Origin: JBECKR01 sp040235415
GTDB taxonomy: Bacteria; Acidobacteriota; Polarisedimenticolia; Polarisedimenticolales; Polarisedimenticolaceae
DNA: 23,193 bases
Direction: 5' to 3'
Assembly (NCBI GenBank): GCA_040235415.1
Contig: JBECKR010000252.1
Location: 1-23,193 of the forward strand
Shown here: positions 6,760 through 13,706 of the stretch, in pieces
How positions within the stretch are numbered: the first letter of the stretch is position 1
Layout of the letters: the number at the start of each line of letters is the position of its first letter
Notes under the pieces: generated by a model
Told to the model about the DNA's origin: nothing
What the model saw: the letters and a program-made list of their open reading frames with translations, nothing else
The model's database searches: none
Made by a program: the position numbers and the translations under genes

Positions 6760-6945
6760 GTGGCAACCAAGGCTTGGATGGCGAAGGCGAGCAGGAAGCC
6801 GAAGTTCGCGGTCCGCACGCGGCACCGTTGCCGGCGGTGCGGTCGCTCGCGCGCCTATCTGCGGAAGTTCCAGCTGTGCAGGATCTGCTTCCGGAACCTC
6901 GCGCTCGAAGGAATGCTGCCGGGCGTCACGAAGGCGAGCTGGTAG
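6760..6945 (+). CDS. rpsN: 30S ribosomal protein S14, zinc-binding (type Z)
   Basis: S14 is a late-assembling protein of the 30S head. The 61-residue product is the short zinc-ribbon form: it carries CRRC (Cys24, Cys27) and CRIC (Cys40, Cys43) separated by 12 residues, plus the conserved RSRAYLRKFQLCRICFR block and the ending GVTKASW. The longer zinc-free form of E. coli (about 100 residues) is therefore not what is encoded here. It starts at GTG 6760 with GGAGG (6746-6750) 9 bases upstream. It sits in the normal place between rplE and rpsH. Confidence 0.97.
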   Translation: MATKAWMAKASRKPKFAVRTRHRCRRCGRSRAYLRKFQLCRICFRNLALEGMLPGVTKASW

Positions 6946-6983
6946 GCCGCCCGACCGAACGTGCAACCGGTGGAGACGAGACC

Positions 6984-7382
6984 ATGAGCATGACGGACCC
7001 CATCGCCGACCTCCTGACGCGGATCCGAAACGCCCACCAGGCGCGGCACCGGACCCTCGACGTGCCGGCGTCGCGCATGAAGGCGTCGATCGTCAAGATC
7101 CTCAAGGAAGAAGGCTACATCGACAACTTCAGCCTGGTCGAGGACGGCCCTCAGGGCGTCCTCCGGGTCCAGCTGAAGTACGGCCCGGCCGGCGAGGCGG
7201 CGATCACCGGCCTGCAGCGCGTGAGCACGCCCGGGCGCCGGGTGTACTGCGGCAAGGACGAGATCCCGAAGGTCCTCGGCGGGCTCGGAGTGACGATCCT
7301 GTCGACCTCGAAGGGCGTGCTGACCGGAGCCGCGTGCCGCACGCAGGGCGTGGGCGGCGAGGTCCTGTGCAACGTGTGGTGA
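6984..7382 (+). CDS. rpsH: 30S ribosomal protein S8
   Basis: S8 binds the central domain of 16S rRNA and, in E. coli, represses the spc operon. The 132-residue product begins MSMTDPIADLLTRIRNAHQARH, the family start. It has the two-domain pattern ending in VSTPGRRVYCGKDEIPKVLGGLGVTILSTSKGVLTGAACRTQGVGGEVLCNVW, in which the STSKG motif (RNA contact) is intact. The frame is open far upstream through rpsN, but ATG 6984 gives the standard N-terminus, with GGAGA just ahead. rplF follows after 28 bases. Confidence 0.97.
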   Translation: MSMTDPIADLLTRIRNAHQARHRTLDVPASRMKASIVKILKEEGYIDNFSLVEDGPQGVLRVQLKYGPAGEAAITGLQRVSTPGRRVYCGKDEIPKVLGGLGVTILSTSKGVLTGAACRTQGVGGEVLCNVW

Positions 7383-7410
7383 GGACGACGAACTCCCGGA
7401 GACGCGAGAC

Positions 7411-7947
7411 ATGTCCCGAATCGGAAAGCTACCCATCGTGATCGGCCCCGCGGTCAAGGTGTCGATCGCGGACGACGGCGTGGCGGTGAAGGGCCCCAAG
7501 GGCTCGCTCTCGCACCGTCTGCCCGCCGGCATCACCGCCGCGATCGAGAAGGACCGCCTGGTCCTGCGGCGCGCCGACGACCAGAAGAAGACCAAGGCGC
7601 TTCACGGACTGTCGCGGGCGCTCCTCGCCAACGCGGTCCGCGGCGTCGCCGAGGGTTTCCGCCGCGATCTCGAGATCCACGGCGTCGGCTACCGCGCCCA
7701 GGTCTCGGGACGGAAGGTCACGTTCAGCCTCGGCTACACCCATCCGATCGAGTTTCCGATCCCCGAGGGGATCGAGATCAAAGTCGAGCAGAATCGGGTC
7801 CTCGTGGCCGGTTTCGATCGCCAGCAGGTCGGCCAGGTCGCGGCGAACATCCGCGCCCTCCGTCCGCCGGACGTGTACAAGCAGAAGGGGATCCGGTACT
7901 CGGGCGAGAGGTTGCGTAAGAAGGCCGGCAAGAGCGGCGTGAAGTAG
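7411..7947 (+). CDS. rplF: 50S ribosomal protein L6
   Basis: L6 lies near the factor-binding centre by the sarcin-ricin loop. The 178-residue product has two repeated L6 domains: an N-terminal half starting MSRIGKLPIVIGPAVKVSIADDGVAVKGPKGSLSHRLP, and a C-terminal half with EIHGVGYRAQVSGRKVTFSLGYTHPIEFPIPEGIEIKVEQN. It ends with RALRPPDVYKQKGIRYSGERLRKKAGKSG, the most conserved part, including the PPDVYKGKGIRY-like signature. The length is typical. GGAG (7397-7400) precedes the ATG by 10 bases. rplR follows after 13 bases. Confidence 0.98.
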   Translation: MSRIGKLPIVIGPAVKVSIADDGVAVKGPKGSLSHRLPAGITAAIEKDRLVLRRADDQKKTKALHGLSRALLANAVRGVAEGFRRDLEIHGVGYRAQVSGRKVTFSLGYTHPIEFPIPEGIEIKVEQNRVLVAGFDRQQVGQVAANIRALRPPDVYKQKGIRYSGERLRKKAGKSGVK

Positions 7948-7960
7948 GCGGAGGTCGGAC

Positions 7961-8329
7961 ATGCATTCGGTCATCGACAGGGACGCGATCCGGCGGCGCA
8001 TCCGCTACCGCATTCGCAGGAAGGTCCTCGGCTCCGCCGAGCGGCCGCGGCTCGCCGTGTTCCGGAGCAGCAAGCACATCTACGTCCAGGCGATCGACGA
8101 CGCGGCGGGGCGGACGCTGGCGTCGGCCTCGACGGCCGAGCCGGACGTGCGCGCCAAGGTCGGCCGCGGCGGCAACGTCGCGGCGGCGAAGGCCGTGGGC
8201 GCCCTGATCGCCGAGCGTCTGAAGGGCGCGGGCGTCTCGACCGCGGTGTTCGATCGCGGCGGGTTCCTGTACCACGGCCGGGTCAAGGCTCTGGCCGAGG
8301 CGGCCCGGGAAGCGGGCCTGAAGTTCTAG
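7961..8329 (+). CDS. rplR: 50S ribosomal protein L18
   Basis: L18 binds 5S rRNA together with L5. The 122-residue product has a basic N-terminal arm (RDAIRRRIRYRIRRKVLGSAERPRLAVFRSSKHIYVQAIDDAAGRTLASAST), the family hallmark, followed by the GNVAAAKAVGALIAERLKGAGVSTAVFDRGGFLYHGRVKALAEAAREAGLKF domain, ending in the usual GLKF. GGAGG (7950-7954) lies 6 bases before the ATG. The gap to rpsE is 30 bases. Confidence 0.97.
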   Translation: MHSVIDRDAIRRRIRYRIRRKVLGSAERPRLAVFRSSKHIYVQAIDDAAGRTLASASTAEPDVRAKVGRGGNVAAAKAVGALIAERLKGAGVSTAVFDRGGFLYHGRVKALAEAAREAGLKF

Positions 8330-8359
8330 GCGACCGAGCAGACGGTATTCGGAGGCGTT

Positions 8360-8872
8360 GTGGCGGATCACGAGCATCAGATCGGCGAGTTGAGGGACCG
8401 GGTGGTCCACATCAACCGCGTGACCAAGGTCGTCAAGGGCGGCAAGAACTTCTCGTTCTCGGCGCTCGTGGTCGTCGGCGACGGCCAGGGTCGGGTCGGC
8501 TACGCCGCCGGCAAGGCCCGCGAGGTTCCCGCGGCGATCGCCAAGGGGGTCGAGCAGGCGAAGCGCAACCTCGTGCGGGTGGCGCTGATGGGCACGACGA
8601 TCCCGCACGAGGTCGTCGGGCGGTTCGGCGCCGGGCAGGTCTTGATGAAGCCGGCCGCGGCCGGCACCGGCGTGATCGCGGGCGGCGCGGTCCGCGCCGT
8701 GCTGGAATCGGCCGGGATCCAGGACATCTTGACGAAGTCGCTCGGGACGAAGAACCCCCACAACGTCGTGCGGGCGACCATGGAGGGGCTGTTGCAGCTC
8801 AAGAGCCCCGACAGCGTCGCGAAGACCCGGGACAAGGACGCCGGCGATCTCGCCGAGGGGATGAAGCGATGA
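8360..8872 (+). CDS. rpsE: 30S ribosomal protein S5
   Basis: S5 is in the 30S body near the mRNA entry channel and affects decoding accuracy. The 170-residue product contains the N-terminal double-stranded-RNA-binding fold (RVVHINRVTKVVKGGKNFSFSALVVVGDGQGRVGYAAGKAREVPAAIAKG) and a C-terminal domain with GTGVIAGGAVRAVLESAGIQDILTKSLGTKNPHNVVRATMEGL, both strongly conserved. It starts at GTG 8360 close behind GGAGG (8351-8355, 4 bases). The stop overlaps the rpmD start (ATGA, 8869-8872). Confidence 0.97.
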   Translation: MADHEHQIGELRDRVVHINRVTKVVKGGKNFSFSALVVVGDGQGRVGYAAGKAREVPAAIAKGVEQAKRNLVRVALMGTTIPHEVVGRFGAGQVLMKPAAAGTGVIAGGAVRAVLESAGIQDILTKSLGTKNPHNVVRATMEGLLQLKSPDSVAKTRDKDAGDLAEGMKR

Positions 8873-9078
8873 GCGCGGGGAAGAAGTCGGCGGGCGGGAC
8901 CCTGCGGGTGCGGCAGGTCCGGAGCGGAATCGGTTTCGACCGGACGCAGAAGGCGACCCTGCGGGCGCTCGGGCTCTCGAGGCTCGGCCGGGTCCGCACG
9001 CTCCCCGACAACCCGCAAACCCGCGGGATGATCGCCAAGGTGACGCATCTCGTCGAGATCGAGAGTACCAAGGAATGA
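8869..9078 (+). CDS. rpmD: 50S ribosomal protein L30
   Basis: L30 is a small large-subunit protein absent from some bacteria. The 69-residue product matches the family: LRVRQVRSGIGFDRTQKATLRALGLSRLGRVRTLPDNPQTRGMIAKVTHLVEIE, with the RSxIG, QK-TLRALGL and D-P--RGMI--V-HLV signatures. A short basic leader (MSAGKKSAGG) makes it slightly longer than the common 58-62 residues. Its ATG lies in the rpsE stop (ATGA), which fixes the start. It is followed by rplO after 49 bases. Confidence 0.95.
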   Translation: MSAGKKSAGGTLRVRQVRSGIGFDRTQKATLRALGLSRLGRVRTLPDNPQTRGMIAKVTHLVEIESTKE

Positions 9079-9127
9079 ACGGTCGGGGGTGCCCGCTCGA
9101 GGGGCCCCGGACGACGAGGATCGAGCG

Positions 9128-9571
9128 ATGAACCTCCACGATCTCAAGCCCGCCAAGGGCGCGCGCAGGAAGCCGAAGCGCGTCGGACGCGGCCCCGGGT
9201 CGGGCCTCGGCAAGACCTCGGGGCGCGGCGAGAAGGGGCAGAAATCGCGCAGCGGCTACTCGCGAAAGCGCGGGTTCGAGGGCGGGCAGATGCCGCTGCA
9301 CCGCCGGCTGCCGAAGCGCGGCTTCACGAACCTGTTCCGCCGGGAGTTCCGGACCGTGAACGTCGACAAGCTCGCCAAGCTCGAGGACCGGGGCGAGGTC
9401 ACGCCGGAGACGCTGCTCGCCGCGGGCCTGATCCGCAAGGGCGAGGAGCCCGTCAAGATCCTGGGAAACGGCGAGATCGCGGTCGCGCTGACCGTTCGCG
9501 CCCACAAGTTCACCAAGACCGCCGCGCGCAAGATCGAGGCCGCGGGGGGCAAGGTCGAGGTGCTCGCCTAA
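9128..9571 (+). CDS. rplO: 50S ribosomal protein L15
   Basis: L15 is a late-assembly large-subunit protein with a long extended N-terminal tail. The 147-residue product begins MNLHDLKPAKGARRKPKRVGRGPGSGLGKTSGRGEKGQKSRSG, the glycine/arginine-rich rRNA-binding region. It continues with FEGGQMPLHRRLPKRGF, then a globular C-terminal domain (VTPETLLAAGLI, VKILGNGEIAVALTVRAHKFTKTAARKIEAAGGKVEVL). ATG 9128 has GAGG (9116-9119) at 8 bases; an earlier in-frame start at 9089 would add 13 unrelated residues. secY begins 27 bases after its stop, the standard order. Confidence 0.97.
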   Translation: MNLHDLKPAKGARRKPKRVGRGPGSGLGKTSGRGEKGQKSRSGYSRKRGFEGGQMPLHRRLPKRGFTNLFRREFRTVNVDKLAKLEDRGEVTPETLLAAGLIRKGEEPVKILGNGEIAVALTVRAHKFTKTAARKIEAAGGKVEVLA

Positions 9572-9598
9572 CCGGCGGCGACCGGAGACTCGAGGACG

Positions 9599-10990
9599 AT
9601 GATCCAGTCGGTCAGGAACATCTTGAGCATTCCGGACCTCCGGAAGCGGATCCTGTACACGTTCGGACTGCTCGCGGTCTACCGCGTCGGGGGACACATC
9701 CCGACGCCGGGGATCGACAATCAGGCGCTCCTCAACTTCTTCCAGCAGCAGGCCAACACCCTGCTCGGGTTCGTCGACCTGTTCTCGGGAGGAAACTTCC
9801 GGCGCCTGACGATCTTCGCGCTCGGGATCATGCCGTACATCACGGCGTCGATCATCCTGCAATTGCTGACGGTCGTCTGGCCGTATCTCGAGAAGCTCAG
9901 CAAGGAAGGCGAGGCCGGCCGCAAGAAGATCACGCAGTACACGCGCTACGGCACGGTGCTGCTGTCGATCATCCAGTCGTTCGGCATCGCGATGTGGCTC
10001 GAGTCGACGAACGTCGGCCCCGCGGGCCAGGTCGTGCTGCACCCGGGCTGGAGCTTCCGGCTCATGACCATGCTGACGCTCACGACCGGCACGGCGTTCA
10101 TCATGTGGCTCGGCGAGCAGATCTCCGAGCGCGGGATCGGAAACGGCATCTCGCTCATCATCTACGCCGGCATCGTGGTCGGGTTCCCGGCGGCGGTCAC
10201 GAACACGCTGCGCGACCTCGCGAACCAGTCGATCAGCTTCATCGCCGTGATCGGACTCGTCATCATGATGGTCGCGGTCGTGGCGGCGATCGTGTTCGTC
10301 GAGCGCGCGCAGCGCAAGATCCCGATCCAGTACGCGCGCCGCGTCGTCGGCCGGCGGGTGTACGGCGGCGCGTCGACCTACCTCCCGCTGCGGGTCAACA
10401 CCGGCGGCGTCATCCCGGTGATCTTCGCGTCGTCGATGCTCGCGATCCCCCAGACGTTCGCCCAGATTCCCGGCCTGCGCGACTACGAGTGGTTCCAGGC
10501 GATGATGCGGTCGATCGACTACTCGACCATGATGTACAACCTGCTGTACTTCACCCTGATCATCTTCTTCGCGTTCTTCTACGTCTCGATCATCTTCAAT
10601 CCCGTGGACCAGGCCGACAACATGAAGCGCTACGGCGGGTTCATCCCCGGCATCCGGCCGGGCAAGAAGACCGCCGAGTACATCGACCGCATCCTGACCC
10701 GGCTGACGTTCGGCGGCGCGATCTACCTCGGCCTCATCAGCCTGCTCCCGATCGTGCTGATCAGCGGCTTCCGGATCCAGACCCTGCCGTTCGTCGGCCA
10801 ATACCTCGAGGGCTTGTTCCCGCAGTTCATCACCCAGGGCCTGAACGTGAAGTTCTACTTCGGCGGCACGTCGCTCCTGATCGTCGTCGGGGTCGCCATG
10901 GACACGGTCCAGCAGATCGAGTCCCAGCTGATCATGCGGCACTACGAGGGGTTCATGAAGGGAACCCGGCTGAGGGGCCGCCGCAGCTAG
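9599..10990 (+). CDS. secY: Preprotein translocase subunit SecY
   Basis: SecY is the pore of the Sec channel in the inner membrane, exporting or inserting proteins with SecE, SecG and SecA. The 463-residue product begins IQSVRNILSIPDLRKRILYTFGLLAVYRVGGHIPTPGID. It has about ten hydrophobic segments, including YRVGG-I-TPGID (TM1), LGIMPYITASIILQLLTVVWP, RGIGNGISLIIYAGIV and the last TM YFGGTSLLIVVGVAMDTVQQIESQL. Between them lie the cytoplasmic loops with YARRVVGRRVYGG and GFIPGIRPGKKTAEYID, used for SecA and ribosome contact. The length is somewhat above E. coli (443). adk follows after 40 bases, with a likely internal promoter in between. Confidence 0.98.
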   Translation: MIQSVRNILSIPDLRKRILYTFGLLAVYRVGGHIPTPGIDNQALLNFFQQQANTLLGFVDLFSGGNFRRLTIFALGIMPYITASIILQLLTVVWPYLEKLSKEGEAGRKKITQYTRYGTVLLSIIQSFGIAMWLESTNVGPAGQVVLHPGWSFRLMTMLTLTTGTAFIMWLGEQISERGIGNGISLIIYAGIVVGFPAAVTNTLRDLANQSISFIAVIGLVIMMVAVVAAIVFVERAQRKIPIQYARRVVGRRVYGGASTYLPLRVNTGGVIPVIFASSMLAIPQTFAQIPGLRDYEWFQAMMRSIDYSTMMYNLLYFTLIIFFAFFYVSIIFNPVDQADNMKRYGGFIPGIRPGKKTAEYIDRILTRLTFGGAIYLGLISLLPIVLISGFRIQTLPFVGQYLEGLFPQFITQGLNVKFYFGGTSLLIVVGVAMDTVQQIESQLIMRHYEGFMKGTRLRGRRS

Positions 10991-11006
10991 CGGCGGGCGA
11001 CAAGGT

Positions 11007-11015
11007 TGCTATAAT
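11007..11015 (+). promoter_or_regulatory. Extended -10 promoter before adk
   Basis: TGCTATAAT is a perfect TGn plus TATAAT extended -10 element, standing out in a very GC-rich setting. The hexamer 17 bases upstream (CTAGCG, 10987-10992) bears no resemblance to TTGACA, but extended -10 promoters often do without one. Transcription would start near 11022, leaving only about 9 bases before the adk ATG. This could raise adk-map-infA or alpha-block expression independently of the spc transcript. The element is clear in sequence; activity is inferred. Confidence 0.6.
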
Positions 11016-11034
11016 GAGGGCTTTGCGCCGATGA
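11014..11034 (+). other. Possible six-codon leader ORF overlapping adk start
   Basis: ATG at 11014 opens a mini-ORF encoding MRALRR, whose TGA (11032-11034) overlaps the adk ATG (11031-11033) as ATGA. AAGG at 11002-11005, 8 bases upstream, could act as a weak ribosome site. Its ATG shares bases with the TATAAT box, so the start may be incidental, and it would only be present on transcripts reading through from secY. Confidence 0.2.
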
Positions 11035-11678
11035 GAATCGTCCTGATGGGGCCTCCGGGGGTCGGCAAGGGGACCCAGGCCGCGCGGCTCGCGGAGCGGG
11101 TCGGCGCGAAGCACGTCTCGACCGGCGACATCCTGCGCGGCGCCATGAAGGAGGGCGCGCCGCTCGGGCGCCGGGCCCGAAGCTTCGTCGAGGCCGGGCA
11201 GCTCGTCCCGGACGACCTCATGGGCGACCTGATCGGCGACCGCCTGGACCGCGACGACATGCGGGACGGGTTCATTCTGGACGGTTTTCCCCGGACCGTG
11301 GCCCAGGTCGGGATCCTGGACCGGGTGCTCGCGGATCTCGGCGTGGCGCTCGACGGCGTCTACGCGCTCTCGGCGCCGGAGGGCGAGATCGTGCGGCGGC
11401 TGTCGGGCCGCCGGGTTTGCCCGTCGTGCGGCGAGGTCTACCACGTGGACAGCAGCCCGCCGAAGGCCCAGGGGGTGTGCGACGCCTGCGGTTCGGCGCT
11501 GGTGCAGCGCACGGACGACTCGGAGGAGGTCATTCGGGAGCGTCTGGCGGTCTACGAGCGCCAGACCCGACCGGTGCTGGAGGCGTACCGCGAGCGAGGG
11601 GCGCTCGTGGAGGTCGACGGGACGGGCGATCCGGACAAGGTCGCCGAGCGTCTCGCGTCGGAGATCGGCAAGTCGTGA
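11031..11678 (+). CDS. adk: Adenylate kinase
   Basis: Adenylate kinase interconverts ATP plus AMP with two ADP in the cytoplasm. The 215-residue product has the P-loop GPPGVGKGT (residues 7-15), the AMP-binding region STGDILRGAM (about 30-39) and GFILDGFPRTVAQ (about 80-92). It is the long form, with a LID that has four cysteines (Cys130, 133, 150, 153) arranged as CPSC and CDAC, the zinc-binding type found in many Gram-positive and other bacteria, unlike E. coli. GAGGG (11016-11020) precedes the ATG by 10 bases on read-through mRNA. The stop overlaps the map start (GTGA). Placement after secY is common. Confidence 0.97.
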   Translation: MRIVLMGPPGVGKGTQAARLAERVGAKHVSTGDILRGAMKEGAPLGRRARSFVEAGQLVPDDLMGDLIGDRLDRDDMRDGFILDGFPRTVAQVGILDRVLADLGVALDGVYALSAPEGEIVRRLSGRRVCPSCGEVYHVDSSPPKAQGVCDACGSALVQRTDDSEEVIRERLAVYERQTRPVLEAYRERGALVEVDGTGDPDKVAERLASEIGKS

Positions 11679-12460
11679 GCCGAACGGTCCTGAAGTCGCC
11701 CGCCGAGGTCGGGATCATGGACGATGCGAACCGCATCATCCGGTCGATCCTGCACGATCTCGAGGAGCGGGTGCGCCCGGGCGTCACGACCGCCGAGCTC
11801 GACGGGTTCGCGGAGGCGCGGATCCGCGAGGTCGGCGGCGTGCCGGCGTTCAAGGGGTACCCGCACCGCGGTGACGGCCGCGACTTCCCCGGCACGATCT
11901 GCGCGTCGGTGAACGACGAGGTCGTGCACGGCATTCCGAGCCGCTCCCGCCGCCTGCAGGACGGAGACATCATCTCGGTCGACCTCGGAATCCTGTACCG
12001 CGGCTACTTCGGCGACTCGGCGCGGACGTTCGCGGTCGGGAGCATCGACGACGTGGCCGCGCGCCTGCTGCGGGTCACCGAGGAGTCCCTGTGGAAGGGG
12101 GTCGAGCAGGTTCGGCCCGGGAATCGGGTTTCGGACATCGGCCACGCCGTCCAAGCCCACGTCGAGAGCGAGGGGTTCTCGGTGGTCCGCGAGTTCGTGG
12201 GGCACGGCATCGGCTCGAGCCTCCACGAGGAGCCGCAGATCCCGAACTTCGGCCTGCCGGGTCGGGGCGTCAGGCTGGTGCCGGGCATGGTTCTGGCGAT
12301 CGAGCCGATGGTCAACGCCGGGGCGCCCGACGTCCTGCTGTCGGCCGAGGACGGCTGGACGGCGCGCACCCGCGACGGCAGCCTGTCGGCGCACTTCGAG
12401 GTTTCGGTCGCGGTGACCGACGACGGCCACAAGGTTCTCGGGGACTCCGCGGGCCCCTGA
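11675..12460 (+). CDS. map: Methionine aminopeptidase, type I
   Basis: This enzyme removes the initiator methionine from new proteins. The 261-residue product has all five metal ligands of the family in place: Asp103 (ISVDLG), Asp114 (FGDSARTF), His177 (GHGIG), Glu210 (AIEPMV) and Glu242 (HFEVSVAV). His85 in ICASVNDEVVHG corresponds to the substrate-contact histidine. A segment around residues 63-71 (PHRGDGRDF) is a few residues longer than the short YHGFP form of E. coli. It starts at GTG 11675 inside the adk stop (GTGA), which suggests coupled translation; there is no separate Shine-Dalgarno space. infA follows after 58 bases. Confidence 0.97.
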   Translation: MSRTVLKSPAEVGIMDDANRIIRSILHDLEERVRPGVTTAELDGFAEARIREVGGVPAFKGYPHRGDGRDFPGTICASVNDEVVHGIPSRSRRLQDGDIISVDLGILYRGYFGDSARTFAVGSIDDVAARLLRVTEESLWKGVEQVRPGNRVSDIGHAVQAHVESEGFSVVREFVGHGIGSSLHEEPQIPNFGLPGRGVRLVPGMVLAIEPMVNAGAPDVLLSAEDGWTARTRDGSLSAHFEVSVAVTDDGHKVLGDSAGP

Positions 12461-12518
12461 TCGGAAGGAGACGACTCCCGCCGCGGTCGGCGCGTCCGGG
12501 CGAGGCGGGGAGGTCCTG

Positions 12519-12737
12519 ATGGCGAAGGAAGAAGCGATTCAGGTCGAGGCGACGGTGATCGAGCCGCTCCCGAACGCGATGTTCCGGGTGGAGCTCGAGA
12601 ACAAGCACCGCGTGCTGGCCCACATCTCCGGCAAGATGCGCAAGAACTTCATCCGCATCCTGCCGGGGGACCGGGTCCTCGTGGAGCTCTCGCCCTACGA
12701 CCTCACCCGAGGGCGGATCGTCTACCGCTACAAGTGA
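12519..12737 (+). CDS. infA: Translation initiation factor IF-1
   Basis: IF-1 occupies the 30S A-site during initiation. The 72-residue product is a single OB-fold S1-like domain: MAKEEAIQVEATVIEPLPNAMFRVELENKHRVLAHISGKMRKNFIRILPGDRVLVELSPYDLTRGRIVYRYK. It matches the canonical 72-residue family form, including HISGKMRKN-IRIL-GD and the SPYDLTRGRI-YR ending. The ribosome site GGGGAGG (12507-12513) lies 5 bases before the ATG. Its position before rpmJ and rpsM is standard. Confidence 0.98.
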   Translation: MAKEEAIQVEATVIEPLPNAMFRVELENKHRVLAHISGKMRKNFIRILPGDRVLVELSPYDLTRGRIVYRYK

Positions 12738-12764
12738 GCGGGGCGAGCGCGGGGAGAGACGGCG

Positions 12765-12878
12765 ATGAAGGTCCGTGCGTCGGTCAAGAAGATGTGCGAT
12801 AAGTGCAAGATCATCAAGCGGAAGGGTGTCGTTCGGGTGATCTGCGAGAACCCGAAGCACAAGCAGCGCCAGGGCTGA
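12765..12878 (+). CDS. rpmJ: 50S ribosomal protein L36, zinc-binding form
   Basis: L36 is the smallest large-subunit protein. The 37-residue product starts MKVRASVKKMCDKCKIIKRKG, runs on through VVRVICENPKHKQRQG, and has the zinc ligands Cys11, Cys14, Cys27 and His32 of the C+ type. The length (37) is typical. GGGGAG lies about 8 bases before the ATG at 12765. It fits the infA-rpmJ-rpsM order; rpsM begins 28 bases after its stop. Confidence 0.97.
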   Translation: MKVRASVKKMCDKCKIIKRKGVVRVICENPKHKQRQG

Positions 12879-12906
12879 GGCGGGCGCTTCCCGGGAGGGA
12901 CGAGCA

Positions 12907-13284
12907 GTGGCACGAATTGCGGGCGTCGACCTGCCTCCGAGCAAGAGAGTCGACATCGGACTGACCTACATCTTCGGGATCGGACGGTCGAAGGCGATCG
13001 AGATCCTGAAGAAGGCCACGGTCGACGGCGGCGTCAAGGTCAAGGACCTCTCCGAGGACGAAGTCCGCCGGATCACCCGGGTCATCAACCAGGACGTCCG
13101 CGTCGAAGGTGACCTGCGCAAGGCGACGGCGATGGACATCAAGCGCCTGATCGAGATCGGGTGCTATCGCGGCATGCGGCACCGCCGCAACCTGCCGTGC
13201 CGGGGCCAGCGCACCCACACGAACGCCCGGACCCGGCGAGGACCGCGCCGGCCGATCGCCGGGAAGAAGAAGGCGACCAAGTGA
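12907..13284 (+). CDS. rpsM: 30S ribosomal protein S13
   Basis: S13 lies in the 30S head and makes bridges to the large subunit. The 125-residue product begins ARIAGVDLPPSKRVDIGLTYIFGIGRSKAIEIL, with the helix-two-turn-helix, and ends in the basic GCYRGMRHRRNLPCRGQRTHTNARTRRGPRRPIAGKKK tail, which approaches the tRNAs. The length is typical. It starts at GTG 12907 with GGGAGGG (12893-12899) 7 bases upstream. It opens the alpha block. The stop and the rpsK start share one base (TGATG), so coupling is likely. Confidence 0.97.
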   Translation: MARIAGVDLPPSKRVDIGLTYIFGIGRSKAIEILKKATVDGGVKVKDLSEDEVRRITRVINQDVRVEGDLRKATAMDIKRLIEIGCYRGMRHRRNLPCRGQRTHTNARTRRGPRRPIAGKKKATK

Positions 13285-13685
13285 TGGCGAAATCGACCAA
13301 GGGCGGCGGCAAGAAGGGCGGCAAGCGGGAGAAGAAGAACGTTCCCCACGGCGTCGCGCACATTCACGCCACCTTCAACAACACGATCATCACGATCACC
13401 GACCCGACCGGCAACGTCGTGAGCTGGTCGTCGGCCGGGAACCAGGGTTTCAAGGGATCCCGCAAGGGGACGCCGTTCGCCGCGCAAACCGCGGCGTCGA
13501 TCGCGGCGTCGGCGGCCCGCGACAACGGCGTGCGCAGCGTCGACGTGCGGGTCAAGGGACCGGGCGCCGGACGCGAGTCTTCCATCCGCGCGCTGCAGGC
13601 CTCCGGGATCGAGATCAAGTCGATCAAGGACGTGACTCCCATTCCGCACAACGGTTGCCGCCCGCCCAAGCGGCGCCGCGTCTGA
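13284..13685 (+). CDS. rpsK: 30S ribosomal protein S11
   Basis: S11 is in the 30S platform, near the mRNA exit. The 133-residue product has a lysine/glycine-rich N-terminal tail (MAKSTKGGGKKGGKREKKN), then the family core VPHGVAHIHATFNNTIITITDPTGNVVSWSSAGNQGFKGSRKGTPFAAQTAA, and RSVDVRVKGPGAGRESSIRALQASGIEIKSIKDVTPIPHNGCRPPKRRRV. The conserved C-terminal HNGCRPPKRRRV is intact. ATG 13284 overlaps the rpsM stop by one base. rpsD follows after 21 bases. Confidence 0.97.
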   Translation: MAKSTKGGGKKGGKREKKNVPHGVAHIHATFNNTIITITDPTGNVVSWSSAGNQGFKGSRKGTPFAAQTAASIAASAARDNGVRSVDVRVKGPGAGRESSIRALQASGIEIKSIKDVTPIPHNGCRPPKRRRV

Positions 13686-13706
13686 CCGGGCTCGGAGGTT
13701 TCGCAC

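Noticed and set aside
7778..10942. A 1,054-codon open frame on the - strand across rplF to secY
   Set aside because: It is in phase with the sense codons of rplR, rpsE, rplO and secY. In that phase an antisense stop needs a sense TTA, CTA or TCA codon, and these are nearly absent in such GC-rich genes. The peptide is low-complexity Arg/Asp/Glu/Leu and unlike any family.
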